Shown one piece after another: positions 52,347-61,363 of a stretch of DNA of 64,000 nucleotides. Source of the stretch: Hymenobacter latericoloratus (GTDB lineage: Bacteria; Bacteroidota; Bacteroidia; Cytophagales; Hymenobacteraceae); assembly GCF_014199535.1 (NCBI RefSeq), contig NZ_JACHNV010000002.1:62001-126000 (forward strand). The letters are read 5' to 3'. Each line of letters begins with the position of its first letter. Within the stretch, counting starts at the first letter, position 1. Below the pieces are notes generated by a model. The model saw nothing but the letters and a program-made list of their open reading frames with translations. It did not search any database and was not told where the DNA came from. The position numbers and the translations under genes were made by a program.

Positions 52347-53246
52347 ATGCAGGTTTCCGTTATTATCATCAACTACAACACCTTTCAGCTTACCAGCGAG
52401 GCAGTTGAGTCCATTATTAAGCACACGAAAGGGGTTAGCTACGAGATTATCGTGGTGGATAACGCCTCTACCGAGTGCGACCCTGGCCTGTTTGAGCAGC
52501 GTTTTCCCTCTATCAAGCTCGTGCGCAACCCCGATAACTCGGGCTTTGCCAAGGGCAACAACCTGGGGATTCAGCATGCTACCGGGGAAACAATTCTGCT
52601 TTTCAACAGCGACGCGGCCTGCCTGAACGACGCATTGGCGCTGACCTACCAAGCTCTGCAGGCCGAGCCGGAGCTGGGCCTGGTTACGGCCCGCCTGGAG
52701 TATCCGGATGGTCGGGTGCAACACTCCTGCGGCCGTTTCCCCTCCATCAGTCTGCAGCTTGTGGAACTGTTGCGCCTGCAGAAATTCATGTCGGCGGAGC
52801 AGCGCGGACGCATTTTACAGGGGGCTTTCTTCTCGTATGATGAACCGCTCTACCCCGACTGGGTGTGGGGAACCTACTATCACCTGAAGCGGGAGGTAAT
52901 TGAAAAAATGCCCGGCGGTCATCTAGCCGACGACTTTTTTATGTACGCCGAGGATCTGCAGTGGAGCTACACAGTGCGCAAGCTGGGCTACACGGTTAAG
53001 TACGTTCCTCAGGCCCGGGTAATGCACCACTTCTCACAGAGCACCAAAAAGGAGAAGCGGCTTAATCAGGGTAATATGATTCTGCAGAATGAAGACACAT
53101 TTCTGCAGCGCGAATACGGCTGGGCGACCACCAAGGCCTATTACCTGACGAAAATGGCGAACTTCTTGCTGATGCGCGGCAACCCAGAGCACCGCCGGCA
53201 CATGCTACAGCAGTATGGTAAGCTGCTGCGGGGCAAGTCGCTCTAA
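52347..53246 (+). CDS. GT2 glycosyltransferase, rhamnosyltransferase-like
   Basis: A 299-residue GT-A enzyme. VSVIIINYNTFQLTSEAVES, IIVVDNASTECDPG, RNPDNSGFAKGNNLGI and ILLFNSDAACLNDA fit the group of GT2 enzymes that includes WbbL-type rhamnosyltransferases. DWVWGTYYHLKREVIEKMPG and FFMYAEDLQWSYTVRKLGY complete the active site. It follows the second GT4 gene by 8 bases and lies in the same rightward run. The donor sugar is not known; no dTDP-rhamnose genes are present here. Confidence 0.88.
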   Translation: MQVSVIIINYNTFQLTSEAVESIIKHTKGVSYEIIVVDNASTECDPGLFEQRFPSIKLVRNPDNSGFAKGNNLGIQHATGETILLFNSDAACLNDALALTYQALQAEPELGLVTARLEYPDGRVQHSCGRFPSISLQLVELLRLQKFMSAEQRGRILQGAFFSYDEPLYPDWVWGTYYHLKREVIEKMPGGHLADDFFMYAEDLQWSYTVRKLGYTVKYVPQARVMHHFSQSTKKEKRLNQGNMILQNEDTFLQREYGWATTKAYYLTKMANFLLMRGNPEHRRHMLQQYGKLLRGKSL

Positions 53247-53306
53247 GCTTGCTTCGCACCAGAAACGCTTCCCGTCGGCTTTTTTAACGGTATTACCCCT
53301 TCTCCA

Positions 53307-54206
53307 GTGGCTTCTTCAGTTTCTCAGGCTCCCTTCTTCTCCATTGTTGTGCCGTGCTACAACCGGGCCGATATTATCCCGGAAACCGTGCAGGCCATTT
53401 TAAGGCAGAAGTACCAGGATTTTGAGCTGATTCTGGTAGATGATGGCAGCCGCGACAACTTGCGGGACGTAGTGGCCAGCATCAAGGACCCGCGCGTACA
53501 CTACTACTATAAGCAGAACGGGGAGCGGGGCGCCGCCCGTAACTACGGTGCCCAGCGGGCTCAGGGCCAGTACATCAACTTTTTCGATTCTGACGACGAG
53601 ATGTACCCCAACCACCTGCAGGTAGTCAGGGACTTTCTTGATCAGCACGGTCTGGTCGAGGTAGTACATACTGGCTACGAGCGGCTGGACGAGCAGAACC
53701 GGGTTATTAGTGAGGTCTGTGAGTTTGCGGGCAGCACCAACGAGGCCCTGCTGCATGACAACCCCCTGGCCTGCAACACAGTATTCGTGCGGCGCGATAT
53801 TGCCCTGGCAAACCCTTTTGAGGAGGACCGGCGGCTGGCCAGTGCCGAAGACTGGGAACTGTGGCTGCGCCTAGCCAGTAAGTACACGTTTCATCCGGTG
53901 CGGCAGAAGACCTTTTGCCTGCGTGAACATGCTGGCCGCAGTCTGAATACCATAGCCCCGGAAGCTGTACGCACCCGCGACGAGCTGTTTGCGCAGCTAG
54001 TAAGCCAAAACCCTGATTTCAGCCGTCGCTTCCCCGGGCAGCTTTCCAAGTTTGTGGCTGACCGCTACACGTTTATTACCCTGACGATGGCCTTAAGTAA
54101 GACTCATCGGGCCGAAACGCTTCAGTACTTGTGGAAGGCCGTACAGCACGATCCGACTGTGCTATGGCGGCGCCGTTTTCTGGCTTCCGTAAAGCACCTC
54201 ATATAG
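53307..54206 (+). CDS. GT2 glycosyltransferase
   Basis: A 299-residue GT-A enzyme with a GTG start at 53307. FFSIVVPCYNRADIIPETVQ, LILVDDGSRDNLRDV, NGERGAARNYGAQRAQG and INFFDSDDEMYPNHL show the GT2 core and metal site; AEDWELWLRLASKY marks the acceptor part. It lies 60 bases after the previous GT2 gene in the same direction. After its stop the DNA becomes AT-rich for about 350 bases, including the 186-base gap to the next gene, in which no other feature was seen. Confidence 0.87.
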   Translation: MASSVSQAPFFSIVVPCYNRADIIPETVQAILRQKYQDFELILVDDGSRDNLRDVVASIKDPRVHYYYKQNGERGAARNYGAQRAQGQYINFFDSDDEMYPNHLQVVRDFLDQHGLVEVVHTGYERLDEQNRVISEVCEFAGSTNEALLHDNPLACNTVFVRRDIALANPFEEDRRLASAEDWELWLRLASKYTFHPVRQKTFCLREHAGRSLNTIAPEAVRTRDELFAQLVSQNPDFSRRFPGQLSKFVADRYTFITLTMALSKTHRAETLQYLWKAVQHDPTVLWRRRFLASVKHLI

Positions 54207-54392
54207 CAGCTCAGGCTTTCCGGAGGTGCGTTATAACTCAATACTCAAATAAGTAGCTGCCGTTTAAATTCCAATAGTGAATTTCTGGTAATGGCGCTGA
54301 GATAAAAGTGTTGCTTGATATTATTAAGTAGGCGATAAGGTTCGTTATGCTTTATAAGCCGTTATATAACGAAGTTTTTGAAGTTCGGTAAA

Positions 54393-55541
54393 ATGAAAAA
54401 GATTTTAAAAAAAGTGTTTCCAATTGTATTGCTAAAAAAAGCGCACTTACGCTATAATGCAATACGTATCAACACGGTAGATAAAATATTATTTCCGGAG
54501 AAAATATTTGCTGATAAGGAATTCGTAATTAAGCGCGACGATTATCCGTTCCGGATTACTACCGTGCCCAAGCAGCATCTGGATGCTCGCTTACAGCATC
54601 AGATTTCACTTTACGAAAACTGGACGCAGGATGAGTATCTGCTCGTGTACGACCGGGAATGCATTATAGAGCCTAAACACGGCTGGGCACTTTCGGCTGA
54701 TAATAAGCTGATTTATCCTTCTCTTGGGTTTAGCCGGGCTACCTACCTACCCAAGCCTTCTTTGCAGATTCTGAAATTAAATAAAGCGGCACTTCCTGCA
54801 CACGAAGTGCTGGTTTCTCTGCGCGATACGGGTGAGGAAAACTATTACCACTTCTATAATGATGTGTTGGCTAAACTGTTTTTTCTGGAAGAGAAACTGC
54901 AGTTGCCCTACGATACCCCGTTGCTGATTGCGGAAGCACTGTACAAAAAGTCCTTTTTCCAATATTTCTTACAGCATCCCTACCTCAAAAACCGGAACTG
55001 GGTAATTCAGAAGGAAGGCGAATATATCCGCAGTAAAAAAACGTATTTCTGCAAGCCGCTGACCCACACTGCCTCGTACTACGAGCGAATCCGGGAGTTG
55101 GTGCAGCCGCAGGATCTAGCTCCATCTTCGGCCAGTAATCGGCGCATATTCATTACGCGCAGCCCAAAGCGCCTTCGTTTTATTGAGAACAACGCTGAGA
55201 TTGAAGCCATCTGCCAGGCCGAAGGGTTTGAGGTGGTGGATTTTGATACGATGACCCTAGCGCAGCAGGCCCGGCTGCTTAGTGAGGCGCGTTACGTAAT
55301 CGGGATTCATGGCGCTGGCCTGGTAAACATGATGTTCAGGGGTAAGCAGGCCATGGGGCTGCTGGAAGTATTCCCGCCCGGTGAGTACTACCCCTTCCAC
55401 TATATGTTGATGGCCGCGCAGTTGGGCTACCAGTATGATAGTCTGATTGGGGAGCCCAGCGAGAACAAGTATTCAGGTGGCTTCTATGTAAAGCCCGACG
55501 AATTCCGCCAGCGTATGCAGGCATTGCTACCCCAAGCTTAG
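54393..55541 (+). CDS. GT61-family (DUF563) glycosyltransferase
   Basis: A 382-residue protein. Residues about 140-370 match the GT61/DUF563 domain found in capsule and xylan enzymes: GEENYYHFYNDVLAKLFFLEE, SNRRIFITRSPKRLRFIENNAEI, VVDFDTMTLAQQARLLSEARYVIG, and IHGAGLVNMMFRGKQAMGLLE with the conserved GAGL motif. Plant GT61 enzymes add xylose or arabinose, and uxs in this locus makes UDP-xylose, so a xylosyltransferase is possible; that is inference. The ATG at 54393 is chosen over a TTG at 54378. The first 60 codons are AT-rich, the rest GC-rich. Confidence 0.84.
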   Translation: MKKILKKVFPIVLLKKAHLRYNAIRINTVDKILFPEKIFADKEFVIKRDDYPFRITTVPKQHLDARLQHQISLYENWTQDEYLLVYDRECIIEPKHGWALSADNKLIYPSLGFSRATYLPKPSLQILKLNKAALPAHEVLVSLRDTGEENYYHFYNDVLAKLFFLEEKLQLPYDTPLLIAEALYKKSFFQYFLQHPYLKNRNWVIQKEGEYIRSKKTYFCKPLTHTASYYERIRELVQPQDLAPSSASNRRIFITRSPKRLRFIENNAEIEAICQAEGFEVVDFDTMTLAQQARLLSEARYVIGIHGAGLVNMMFRGKQAMGLLEVFPPGEYYPFHYMLMAAQLGYQYDSLIGEPSENKYSGGFYVKPDEFRQRMQALLPQA

Positions 55542-55580
55542 GCTGTAAGGCACACCCCACGGCGGCAGAAGCTGAATTGT

Positions 55581-56828
55581 ATGAATTCTATGCGTAAGAA
55601 CCTGTTAATGGTCATTCCTAACTTAGGGCTGGGAGGCGCGCAACGCGCTTTTCACGACCATAGTGTGGAGCTGAGCAAGTACTACAACGTCACCGAGGCA
55701 GTATTCGACCTCGACCTCGACAACCTGTACCCATCGGGTAACCGCCTGGAGAGCCTGCAGGTAGCGGGCGGCGGCGGGCCGGTGCAAAAGGTGTCCAACT
55801 TTTTCCGCCGTGTCCGGGAACTGAAACGCCTAAAAAAACGGCTTCGGACTGACATCTGCATCAGTCATCTAGAGGGAGCCGACTACGTGAACCTGCTTAG
55901 CAAAGGCCAGGAAAAAGTAATTCTGCTGATACAAGGTTCCAAAACCCATGACCGTAACATCAGCGGCCTTACGGGGTGGCTACGCAAGGACGTGCTGATG
56001 CCCATGCTCTACAAGCGGGCCGACCGAATCGTATGCGTCAGTCGTGACATCATTCCCGAAATGATAAATGACTATGGGGTAGCCCCAGGCAAGCTCAGCG
56101 CCATCAATAATTCCTTTGAGGTAGAAAGCGTGTGGGAGCGGGCTCAGGAGCCGTTGCCGCCGGCCATGCAAGCGGTATATGAGTCGGGGCCAATTCTGGT
56201 GACCTCCGGCCGCCTGGCCATTCAGAAAAATCAAAAGCCTCTGCTCGATATTTTCGCGGAGCTGCACAAAACGCAGCCGGCTAAGCTGGTTTTCATCGGT
56301 GATGGGGAATTGCGGGTAGAACTGGTAGAGCATGCTCGCAGTTTGGGTTTGCGGGTGTACGAAGCCTGGGCTGAAACGCCGCTCACCCCGGAATTCGACG
56401 TATATTTCGTGGGTTTGCAGCATAACCCCTTTCAGTATATCCGGCCGGCTACTGCCTTCGTGTTTCCCTCGGCCTGGGAAGGGTTCCCGCTGGCCCTGGG
56501 CGAGGCCATGACCTGCGGCGTACCCGTTGTGAGCACCGATTGTCCCACCGGACCGCGCGAAATGCTGGCCCCCGATTCCGATACACCGGCCCGGCCTATC
56601 AGAACCGCTGAGTGGGCCAAATACGGTCTGCTGATGCCGATGCTGACCGATGCCGCTACGCTGGCCGCCGACCAGAAAATATGGGTGGAAACCCTGCGTA
56701 CTCTGCTTGCGGATGCTGGCAAGCGTCAGCAGCTGGGCCAGGCGGCTCGTCTTCGCTCCAACGACTTTACCCACGCCAATACCTTTCGCCGCTGGCAGAA
56801 GCTCATTGATGAGGTGCTGGCCGAATAG
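55581..56828 (+). CDS. GT4 glycosyltransferase
   Basis: A 415-residue GT-B enzyme. LLMVIPNLGLGGAQRAFHDHS is the acceptor-side glycine loop; VTSGRLAIQKNQKPLLDIFAELH, FVGLQHNPFQYIRPATAFVFPS and EGFPLALGEAMTCGVPVVSTDCPTGPRE form the donor side, with the E-x7-E motif. It fits the group of N-acetylhexosaminyl transferases such as PglJ/PglH by general appearance only. It follows the GT61 gene by 39 bases. A pocket of rare basic residues near the N-terminus may help membrane binding. Confidence 0.87.
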   Translation: MNSMRKNLLMVIPNLGLGGAQRAFHDHSVELSKYYNVTEAVFDLDLDNLYPSGNRLESLQVAGGGGPVQKVSNFFRRVRELKRLKKRLRTDICISHLEGADYVNLLSKGQEKVILLIQGSKTHDRNISGLTGWLRKDVLMPMLYKRADRIVCVSRDIIPEMINDYGVAPGKLSAINNSFEVESVWERAQEPLPPAMQAVYESGPILVTSGRLAIQKNQKPLLDIFAELHKTQPAKLVFIGDGELRVELVEHARSLGLRVYEAWAETPLTPEFDVYFVGLQHNPFQYIRPATAFVFPSAWEGFPLALGEAMTCGVPVVSTDCPTGPREMLAPDSDTPARPIRTAEWAKYGLLMPMLTDAATLAADQKIWVETLRTLLADAGKRQQLGQAARLRSNDFTHANTFRRWQKLIDEVLAE

Positions 56829-56875
56829 GATAGGTATTTATCGGGCAGCAATACGTTTTTTAAGGCAAGGTCCTG

Positions 56876-58042
56876 TTGAAAAAGCCCCTGATTCTTGTAG
56901 TGGATAACTCCCGGGCGGTAACCGGGGCGCTGAATGCCATGCGCCACGCCACCGGTCCGTTGCGGGAGCAATTTCAGTTTGAGTACGTAGTGCCTACCCG
57001 TAGCACGGCCCGGGCGGTGCTGGAGCAGGATGGCTACGCGGTGCACGAGCTACCCTTCACGGAAATCAGTCGCCGTAAAGCTGACTTGCTGCTCTATGGC
57101 CCCATGCTGCTACTGAATGGGTGGCGTCTGTTCCGCCTAGCTCAGCAGCGGGGAGCCAGTATTATCCACCTCAACGACTTCTACAATCTGACGGGGTACG
57201 TGGCCAAGATCCTGAGCTGGGGCCGGGTGCGGGTAGTAACGCACGTACGTTTTCTGCCGCAAAGCCTGGTGCAACCACTGGCTCGTACGTGGCGCTGGCT
57301 GGGTGAGCGGTTTGCTGACCGGGTCTTGTGCGTGTCGGAGGCAGTGCGCCGCTACTTCGGCCCGTCGGCAGGGGTGCAGGTAGTCTTTGACCCCATTCCG
57401 GGGGTGGAGCGCTACCCCCCGCCTCTGGTACCAGCTAGCCGCCCCGATAATACGGTTCAGCTTTTGTACCTGAGCAACTATATTCAGGGGAAGGGACAGA
57501 ATTTTGCTCTGGAGGCTTTCCGGCAAGCCTATACTCACAACAGACGGTTACGGCTCACCTTTGCCGGTGGCGACATGGGCCTGGAGAAAAACCGCGAGTT
57601 CCGGCAGCAACTGGAAGCCGCCGCGCAAAACCAGGGCCTGGCTGGAGTGGTAACCTTCCGGGGCTTCGTGGCCGATGTGGAGCAGGCCATCAAGGGCGCC
57701 GATATCCTGCTGAACTTCTCGGAGTCAGAGTCGTTTTCCCTGACCTGTCTCGATGCCCTGTATTTTGGCACCCCCCTCATTGCCACAGATTGCGGAGGAC
57801 CAGCGGAGCTGTTTGAGAACGGCGTTTCGGGCCTGCTGGTACCCAACCGGGACGTAGCCGCCATGGCGGCAGCCATCCGGGCGCTGGCCGCTGACCGTGA
57901 CAAGCAGACCCGGTTTGCGGCAGCCGGACGCCGGTACGTACGGCACAAGTTTCGGCCGGAGGCTACCTACGGACAGTTGGCTCAGGTATATACAGCGGTG
58001 CTGGCTACCGCGCGCCGTAAAAAGTCAGCACTGCCTCAATAA
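56876..58042 (+). CDS. GT4 glycosyltransferase
   Basis: A 388-residue GT-B enzyme with a probable TTG start at 56876; no ATG or GTG occurs near the N-terminus. LILVVDNSRAVTGALNAMRHA, IIHLNDFYNLTGYVAKIL, RVRVVTHVRFLPQSL, LLYLSNYIQGKGQNFALEAF and ESFSLTCLDALYFGTPLIATDCGGPAEL (E-x7-E region) give the fold. Its last 38 bases overlap the 3' end of the convergent wecE gene, so the two transcripts are antisense there. It closes the rightward run from 47959. Confidence 0.85.
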   Translation: MKKPLILVVDNSRAVTGALNAMRHATGPLREQFQFEYVVPTRSTARAVLEQDGYAVHELPFTEISRRKADLLLYGPMLLLNGWRLFRLAQQRGASIIHLNDFYNLTGYVAKILSWGRVRVVTHVRFLPQSLVQPLARTWRWLGERFADRVLCVSEAVRRYFGPSAGVQVVFDPIPGVERYPPPLVPASRPDNTVQLLYLSNYIQGKGQNFALEAFRQAYTHNRRLRLTFAGGDMGLEKNREFRQQLEAAAQNQGLAGVVTFRGFVADVEQAIKGADILLNFSESESFSLTCLDALYFGTPLIATDCGGPAELFENGVSGLLVPNRDVAAMAAAIRALAADRDKQTRFAAAGRRYVRHKFRPEATYGQLAQVYTAVLATARRKKSALPQ

Positions 58043-59162
58043 CCCGTTGCTGCTCTGAGTGGGTTAGCTCGAAGAAGAGCGGCAGCCGGACCAGCAAGTT
58101 GGCGTAGCGCTGCGCGTGCGGCAGGGGCGCGCCGCTGTACAACGACCGGAAAAAAGGGCTGCTGTGGAGTGGCTGGTAGTGAAATACCGCCAGAATGCCC
58201 CGCGCGGCGAGGTGGCTGATCAGCGCCTGCCGCTCGGGTAGTGTACGGCATAGCAAGTAGAAGATGTGGCCGTTGTGGGCCGCGGCATAAGCTGGAACCA
58301 CGGGCAGCCCCACGCCCAAAGCTCCTAGTGGAGCCAGCGCTTCCCGGTACCAGTGCCACTGCTGAAGCCGCCGCTGTGAAATGCAGTGTCGGTTCTCCAA
58401 CTGGGCCCACAGGAAGGCGGCGGTCATTTCGGAGGGTAGAAAGGACGAACCAACATCCACCCACTCGTATTTGGCCGTTTCGCCCCGGTAGAAGGCGGCG
58501 CGGTTGGTGCCTTTCTCCCAAAGAATTTCGGCCCGCTCAGCAAACCGGGCATCATTGATGGCCAACAGCCCACCCTCCCCGGCGCTGATATTCTTGGTTT
58601 CATGGAAGGAAAAGGCGGCCAAGTGCCCAATGGTGCCCAGCCGCCGCGCAGCATGGTATGATTCAATGGCCTGGGCTGCGTCTTCAATCAAAATCAGGTT
58701 GTGCTGCCGGATCAGGGGTAGCAGCGCGTCCAGGTCGCAGGCTACCCCGGCGTAGTGCACCACCACCACGGCTCGGGTGCGCGGGGTAAGCAAGCGGGCC
58801 ACGGTAGCCGCATCCAGGTTGGGATGCTCGGGGCTGCTGTCGGCGAAGACCAGGGTAGCCCCGCACAGCAGAAAGGCGTTGGCCGTAGAGGTAAACGTGA
58901 AGGAAGGCAGAATAATCTCGTCGCCGGGCTGCAGATCAAGCAGCAGGGCCGCCATTTCCAGGGCCGCCGTGCCGCTCGTCGTCAGCAGTGCCTTCTGAAA
59001 GCCGTACGTCTGCTCAAAAAACTGATGGCAGCGCTGGGTGAAAACGCCATTGCCCGACAGCTTACCCAGCGCAACGGCTTCGGCAATATACTCCAGCTCA
59101 GGCCCAACCAGGTACGGCTTGTTGAAAGGAATAAAATCAGGAGGAAGCGGCGACGGAATCAT
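58005..59162 (-). CDS. wecE: dTDP-4-amino-4,6-dideoxygalactose transaminase
   Basis: A 385-residue PLP enzyme. FIPFNKPYLVGPELEYIAEA, GKLSGNGVFTQRC, LLTTSGTAALEMAALLLDLQ, VHYAGVACDLDALL, IEDAAQAIESYHA and the PLP lysine in FSFHETKNISAGEGG match E. coli WecE (RffA) along the full length, as does EKGTNRAAFYRGE. It aminates dTDP-4-keto-6-deoxyglucose to dTDP-Fuc4N. The WecD-like gene at 37481 could acetylate the product. The 3' ends of this gene and the GT4 at 56876 overlap. The start overlaps the end of the upstream GT2 gene by 4 bases. Confidence 0.93.
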   Translation of the reverse strand: MIPSPLPPDFIPFNKPYLVGPELEYIAEAVALGKLSGNGVFTQRCHQFFEQTYGFQKALLTTSGTAALEMAALLLDLQPGDEIILPSFTFTSTANAFLLCGATLVFADSSPEHPNLDAATVARLLTPRTRAVVVVHYAGVACDLDALLPLIRQHNLILIEDAAQAIESYHAARRLGTIGHLAAFSFHETKNISAGEGGLLAINDARFAERAEILWEKGTNRAAFYRGETAKYEWVDVGSSFLPSEMTAAFLWAQLENRHCISQRRLQQWHWYREALAPLGALGVGLPVVPAYAAAHNGHIFYLLCRTLPERQALISHLAARGILAVFHYQPLHSSPFFRSLYSGAPLPHAQRYANLLVRLPLFFELTHSEQQRVIEAVLTFYGAR

Positions 59163-60100
59163 AGGCGTGGGGTACCCTCGGCGACAACATACAACGGACG
59201 GGCCCGCACTCCTTCAAAGGTTTTGCCCACGTACAAGCCTACTACCCCCAGCACCGTAATCAGTACGCCCGAAAAAAAGCACAGCGACACGATCAGACTG
59301 GCATAGCCCAGCACGACAATCTGGCCGCGCAGGGCCCGGATCAGCATAATCACGCCCAACCCAAAGGCCACACCGGCCAGCAGCAAGCCGAAGTACACTG
59401 CCAGGCGCAACGGCTTATCGGAGTAAGAAAGCATAATATCGAGGGCCAGCTGCAGGCGCCGGCCCAGCGAGTAGGAGGTAGGCCGCTCGCTGCGGCCGTG
59501 CTGCACGGGTAGCGTGGCTTGCCGAAAACCCGCCCACCGAACCATCGTCGGGAAGTAGCGGGTGCTTTCGCGCAGCTGCCGGACGGTGGCAATCAGGCGG
59601 CGGTGGTAGATGCCAAAGTTACCTACTTCGGGGTCCTGCGTCTGGCCGGTGAGGTAGGAAAGCACGGCGTAGAACGCGCGGGCGCGCCAGACGGTGAAGG
59701 CCGAGTCGGTGCGGCGGCCGCGGCGGGCACACACGGCGTCGTACCCTTCCTGGGCTTTGTCCCACAGGCGGGTAATTTCCTCGGGCTGATCCTGCAGGTC
59801 ACAGTCCAGCACTACTACCCACTCGCCCTGGCACAGATCGAGGCCGGCCGTGATGGCGTGGTGCTGGCCAAAATTGCGCGACAACCGCAGGCCACGGATC
59901 TGCGGCGTGCGGGCCGCGTGCCGGCAGATACCGGCCCAGCTGGCATCCGTGCTGCCGTCATCAACCAAGATAATTTCGTAGGAACCCGGCAGCGCGGCCA
60001 GGGTTGCTTCCAGGCGCCCGATCAACTCGTCCAGCACCTGCTCTGCCTGATACACAGGGCTAACCACGGAGAGCAGCGGGGCAGGCGGACTAACGGGCAT
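59159..60100 (-). CDS. GT2 glycosyltransferase with C-terminal membrane helices (GtrB/ArnC-like)
   Basis: A 313-residue enzyme. LLSVVSPVYQAEQVLDELIG, ILVDDGSTDASWAGI, RNFGQHHAITAGLDLCQG and VLDCDLQDQPEEI give the GT-A core and metal site; ARRGRRTDSAFTVWRARAF follows. Two membrane helices occur near the end (VYFGLLLAGVAFGLGVIMLI and ASLIVSLCFFSGVLITVLG). It should transfer a sugar to undecaprenyl phosphate. It is coupled by 4-base overlap to wecE, so its sugar may be 4-amino-4,6-dideoxyhexose, similar to ArnC; that is inference. Confidence 0.88.
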   Translation of the reverse strand: MPVSPPAPLLSVVSPVYQAEQVLDELIGRLEATLAALPGSYEIILVDDGSTDASWAGICRHAARTPQIRGLRLSRNFGQHHAITAGLDLCQGEWVVVLDCDLQDQPEEITRLWDKAQEGYDAVCARRGRRTDSAFTVWRARAFYAVLSYLTGQTQDPEVGNFGIYHRRLIATVRQLRESTRYFPTMVRWAGFRQATLPVQHGRSERPTSYSLGRRLQLALDIMLSYSDKPLRLAVYFGLLLAGVAFGLGVIMLIRALRGQIVVLGYASLIVSLCFFSGVLITVLGVVGLYVGKTFEGVRARPLYVVAEGTPRL

Positions 60101-60231
60101 AGGCAGGAGCGTAGCAAATGTGGGGTAGTGCAGAGAAGCCCACGCAGCAGCTAACCACCAAAGATACTAAGGAGGGGCATTGCTTGTGCCCTATTGAGCC
60201 CGCAGGCTGGTGTCAGCGGCGGTAGTTACCG

Positions 60232-60239
60232 TACCTTTG
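60232..60239 (+). promoter_or_regulatory. -7 box of the GT4 gene at 60296
   Basis: TACCTTTG matches TAnnTTTG exactly, 56 bases before the ATG. It lies in the divergent region between this gene and the leftward GT2. Confidence 0.55.
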
Positions 60240-60295
60240 CGGCTTCTACTCACCACAGTACGGCCCCACTGCCCCCGGCCTGGCTTCTTCTTGTT

Positions 60296-61363
60296 ATGCG
60301 TATTCTTTTTCTGGTTCCCTATCCTACCGGCAAAGCTCCTTCCCAACGGTTCCGCTTTGAGCAGTACTTCGGCTTCCTCCGGGCCGCTGGTACTCAGTAC
60401 CACGTAGCTTCTTTTATTTCGGATGCTACCTGGGCTATTCTCTACAAGCCGGGGCATCAGGCGCAAAAGGTAGCCGGTATTCTGGCCGGGTTCCTGCGCC
60501 GTTTTCTGCTGCTGTTTTCGGTGCCGAAGTACGACTACATCTTTATTCACCGCGAAGCTTCCCCCATTGGGCCGCCGGTATTTGAGTGGCTGATTGCCAA
60601 AGTGCTGGGCAAGAAGATTATCTATGACTTCGACGACGCCATCTGGATTCCGAACACATCGGAGGCCAACAAAATAGTGGCCGGCGTGAAGTGGCACCAC
60701 AAAGTGGGTAGCATTTGCCGCTGGGCTTACAAAGTGAGCTGCGGCAACGCCTACCTGCGCGATTACGCGCGCCAGTTCAACCCGAACGCCGTTATCAACC
60801 CCACTACCATCGACACGGAGCACTTGCACAACCAGGTCCGCAACCAGGAGGCGCCGGGCAAGCTGGTTATCGGCTGGACGGGCACCCATTCTACCCTTAA
60901 ATACATTGAGCAGGTAGTGCCCGTGCTGGCCCGGCTGGAGCAGGAGTTCGACTTCGAGTTTCGGGTGATTTCCAACCAGCCGCCCAACCTGCCGTTGCGC
61001 AGCTTGGTGTACCAGCCCTGGCGCAAGGAAACCGAAATTGCCGACTTGCTGACCTTCCATGTCGGGCTGATGCCCCTGGAAGACGATTTGTGGGCCAAGG
61101 GCAAATGCGCCTTCAAAGCCCTGCAATACATGGCCTTAGGAGAGCCGGCTCTGGTTTCGCCGGTAGGCATGAACACGGAGGTGGTAGAAGAGGGCGTAAA
61201 CGGCAACATCTGCGCTACTCCCGCCGAGTGGGAAGCGGCCCTGCGGCGGTTGCTACAGAACCCCGAGCTGCGCACGCGCATGGGCACGGCCGCCCGCGCC
61301 ACTATTGTGGCGCGCTACTCGGTAGTAGCCAATCGGCCCAATTTTCTGGCACTATTCAGCTGA
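60296..61363 (+). CDS. GT4-type glycosyltransferase
   Basis: A 355-residue GT-B protein. ILFLVPYPTGKAPSQRFRFEQ at the start, HREASPIGPPVFEWLIAKVLG, IIYDFDDAIWIPNTSEANK, LVIGWTGTHSTLKYIEQVV and CAFKALQYMALGEPALVSPVGMNTE with ENVNGN-like ending show the family. The frame continues upstream to 60194, but the ATG at 60296 begins the conserved fold. It stands alone between leftward genes, and its 3' end overlaps the convergent membrane-protein gene by 49 bases. The donor is unknown. Confidence 0.84.
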   Translation: MRILFLVPYPTGKAPSQRFRFEQYFGFLRAAGTQYHVASFISDATWAILYKPGHQAQKVAGILAGFLRRFLLLFSVPKYDYIFIHREASPIGPPVFEWLIAKVLGKKIIYDFDDAIWIPNTSEANKIVAGVKWHHKVGSICRWAYKVSCGNAYLRDYARQFNPNAVINPTTIDTEHLHNQVRNQEAPGKLVIGWTGTHSTLKYIEQVVPVLARLEQEFDFEFRVISNQPPNLPLRSLVYQPWRKETEIADLLTFHVGLMPLEDDLWAKGKCAFKALQYMALGEPALVSPVGMNTEVVEEGVNGNICATPAEWEAALRRLLQNPELRTRMGTAARATIVARYSVVANRPNFLALFS

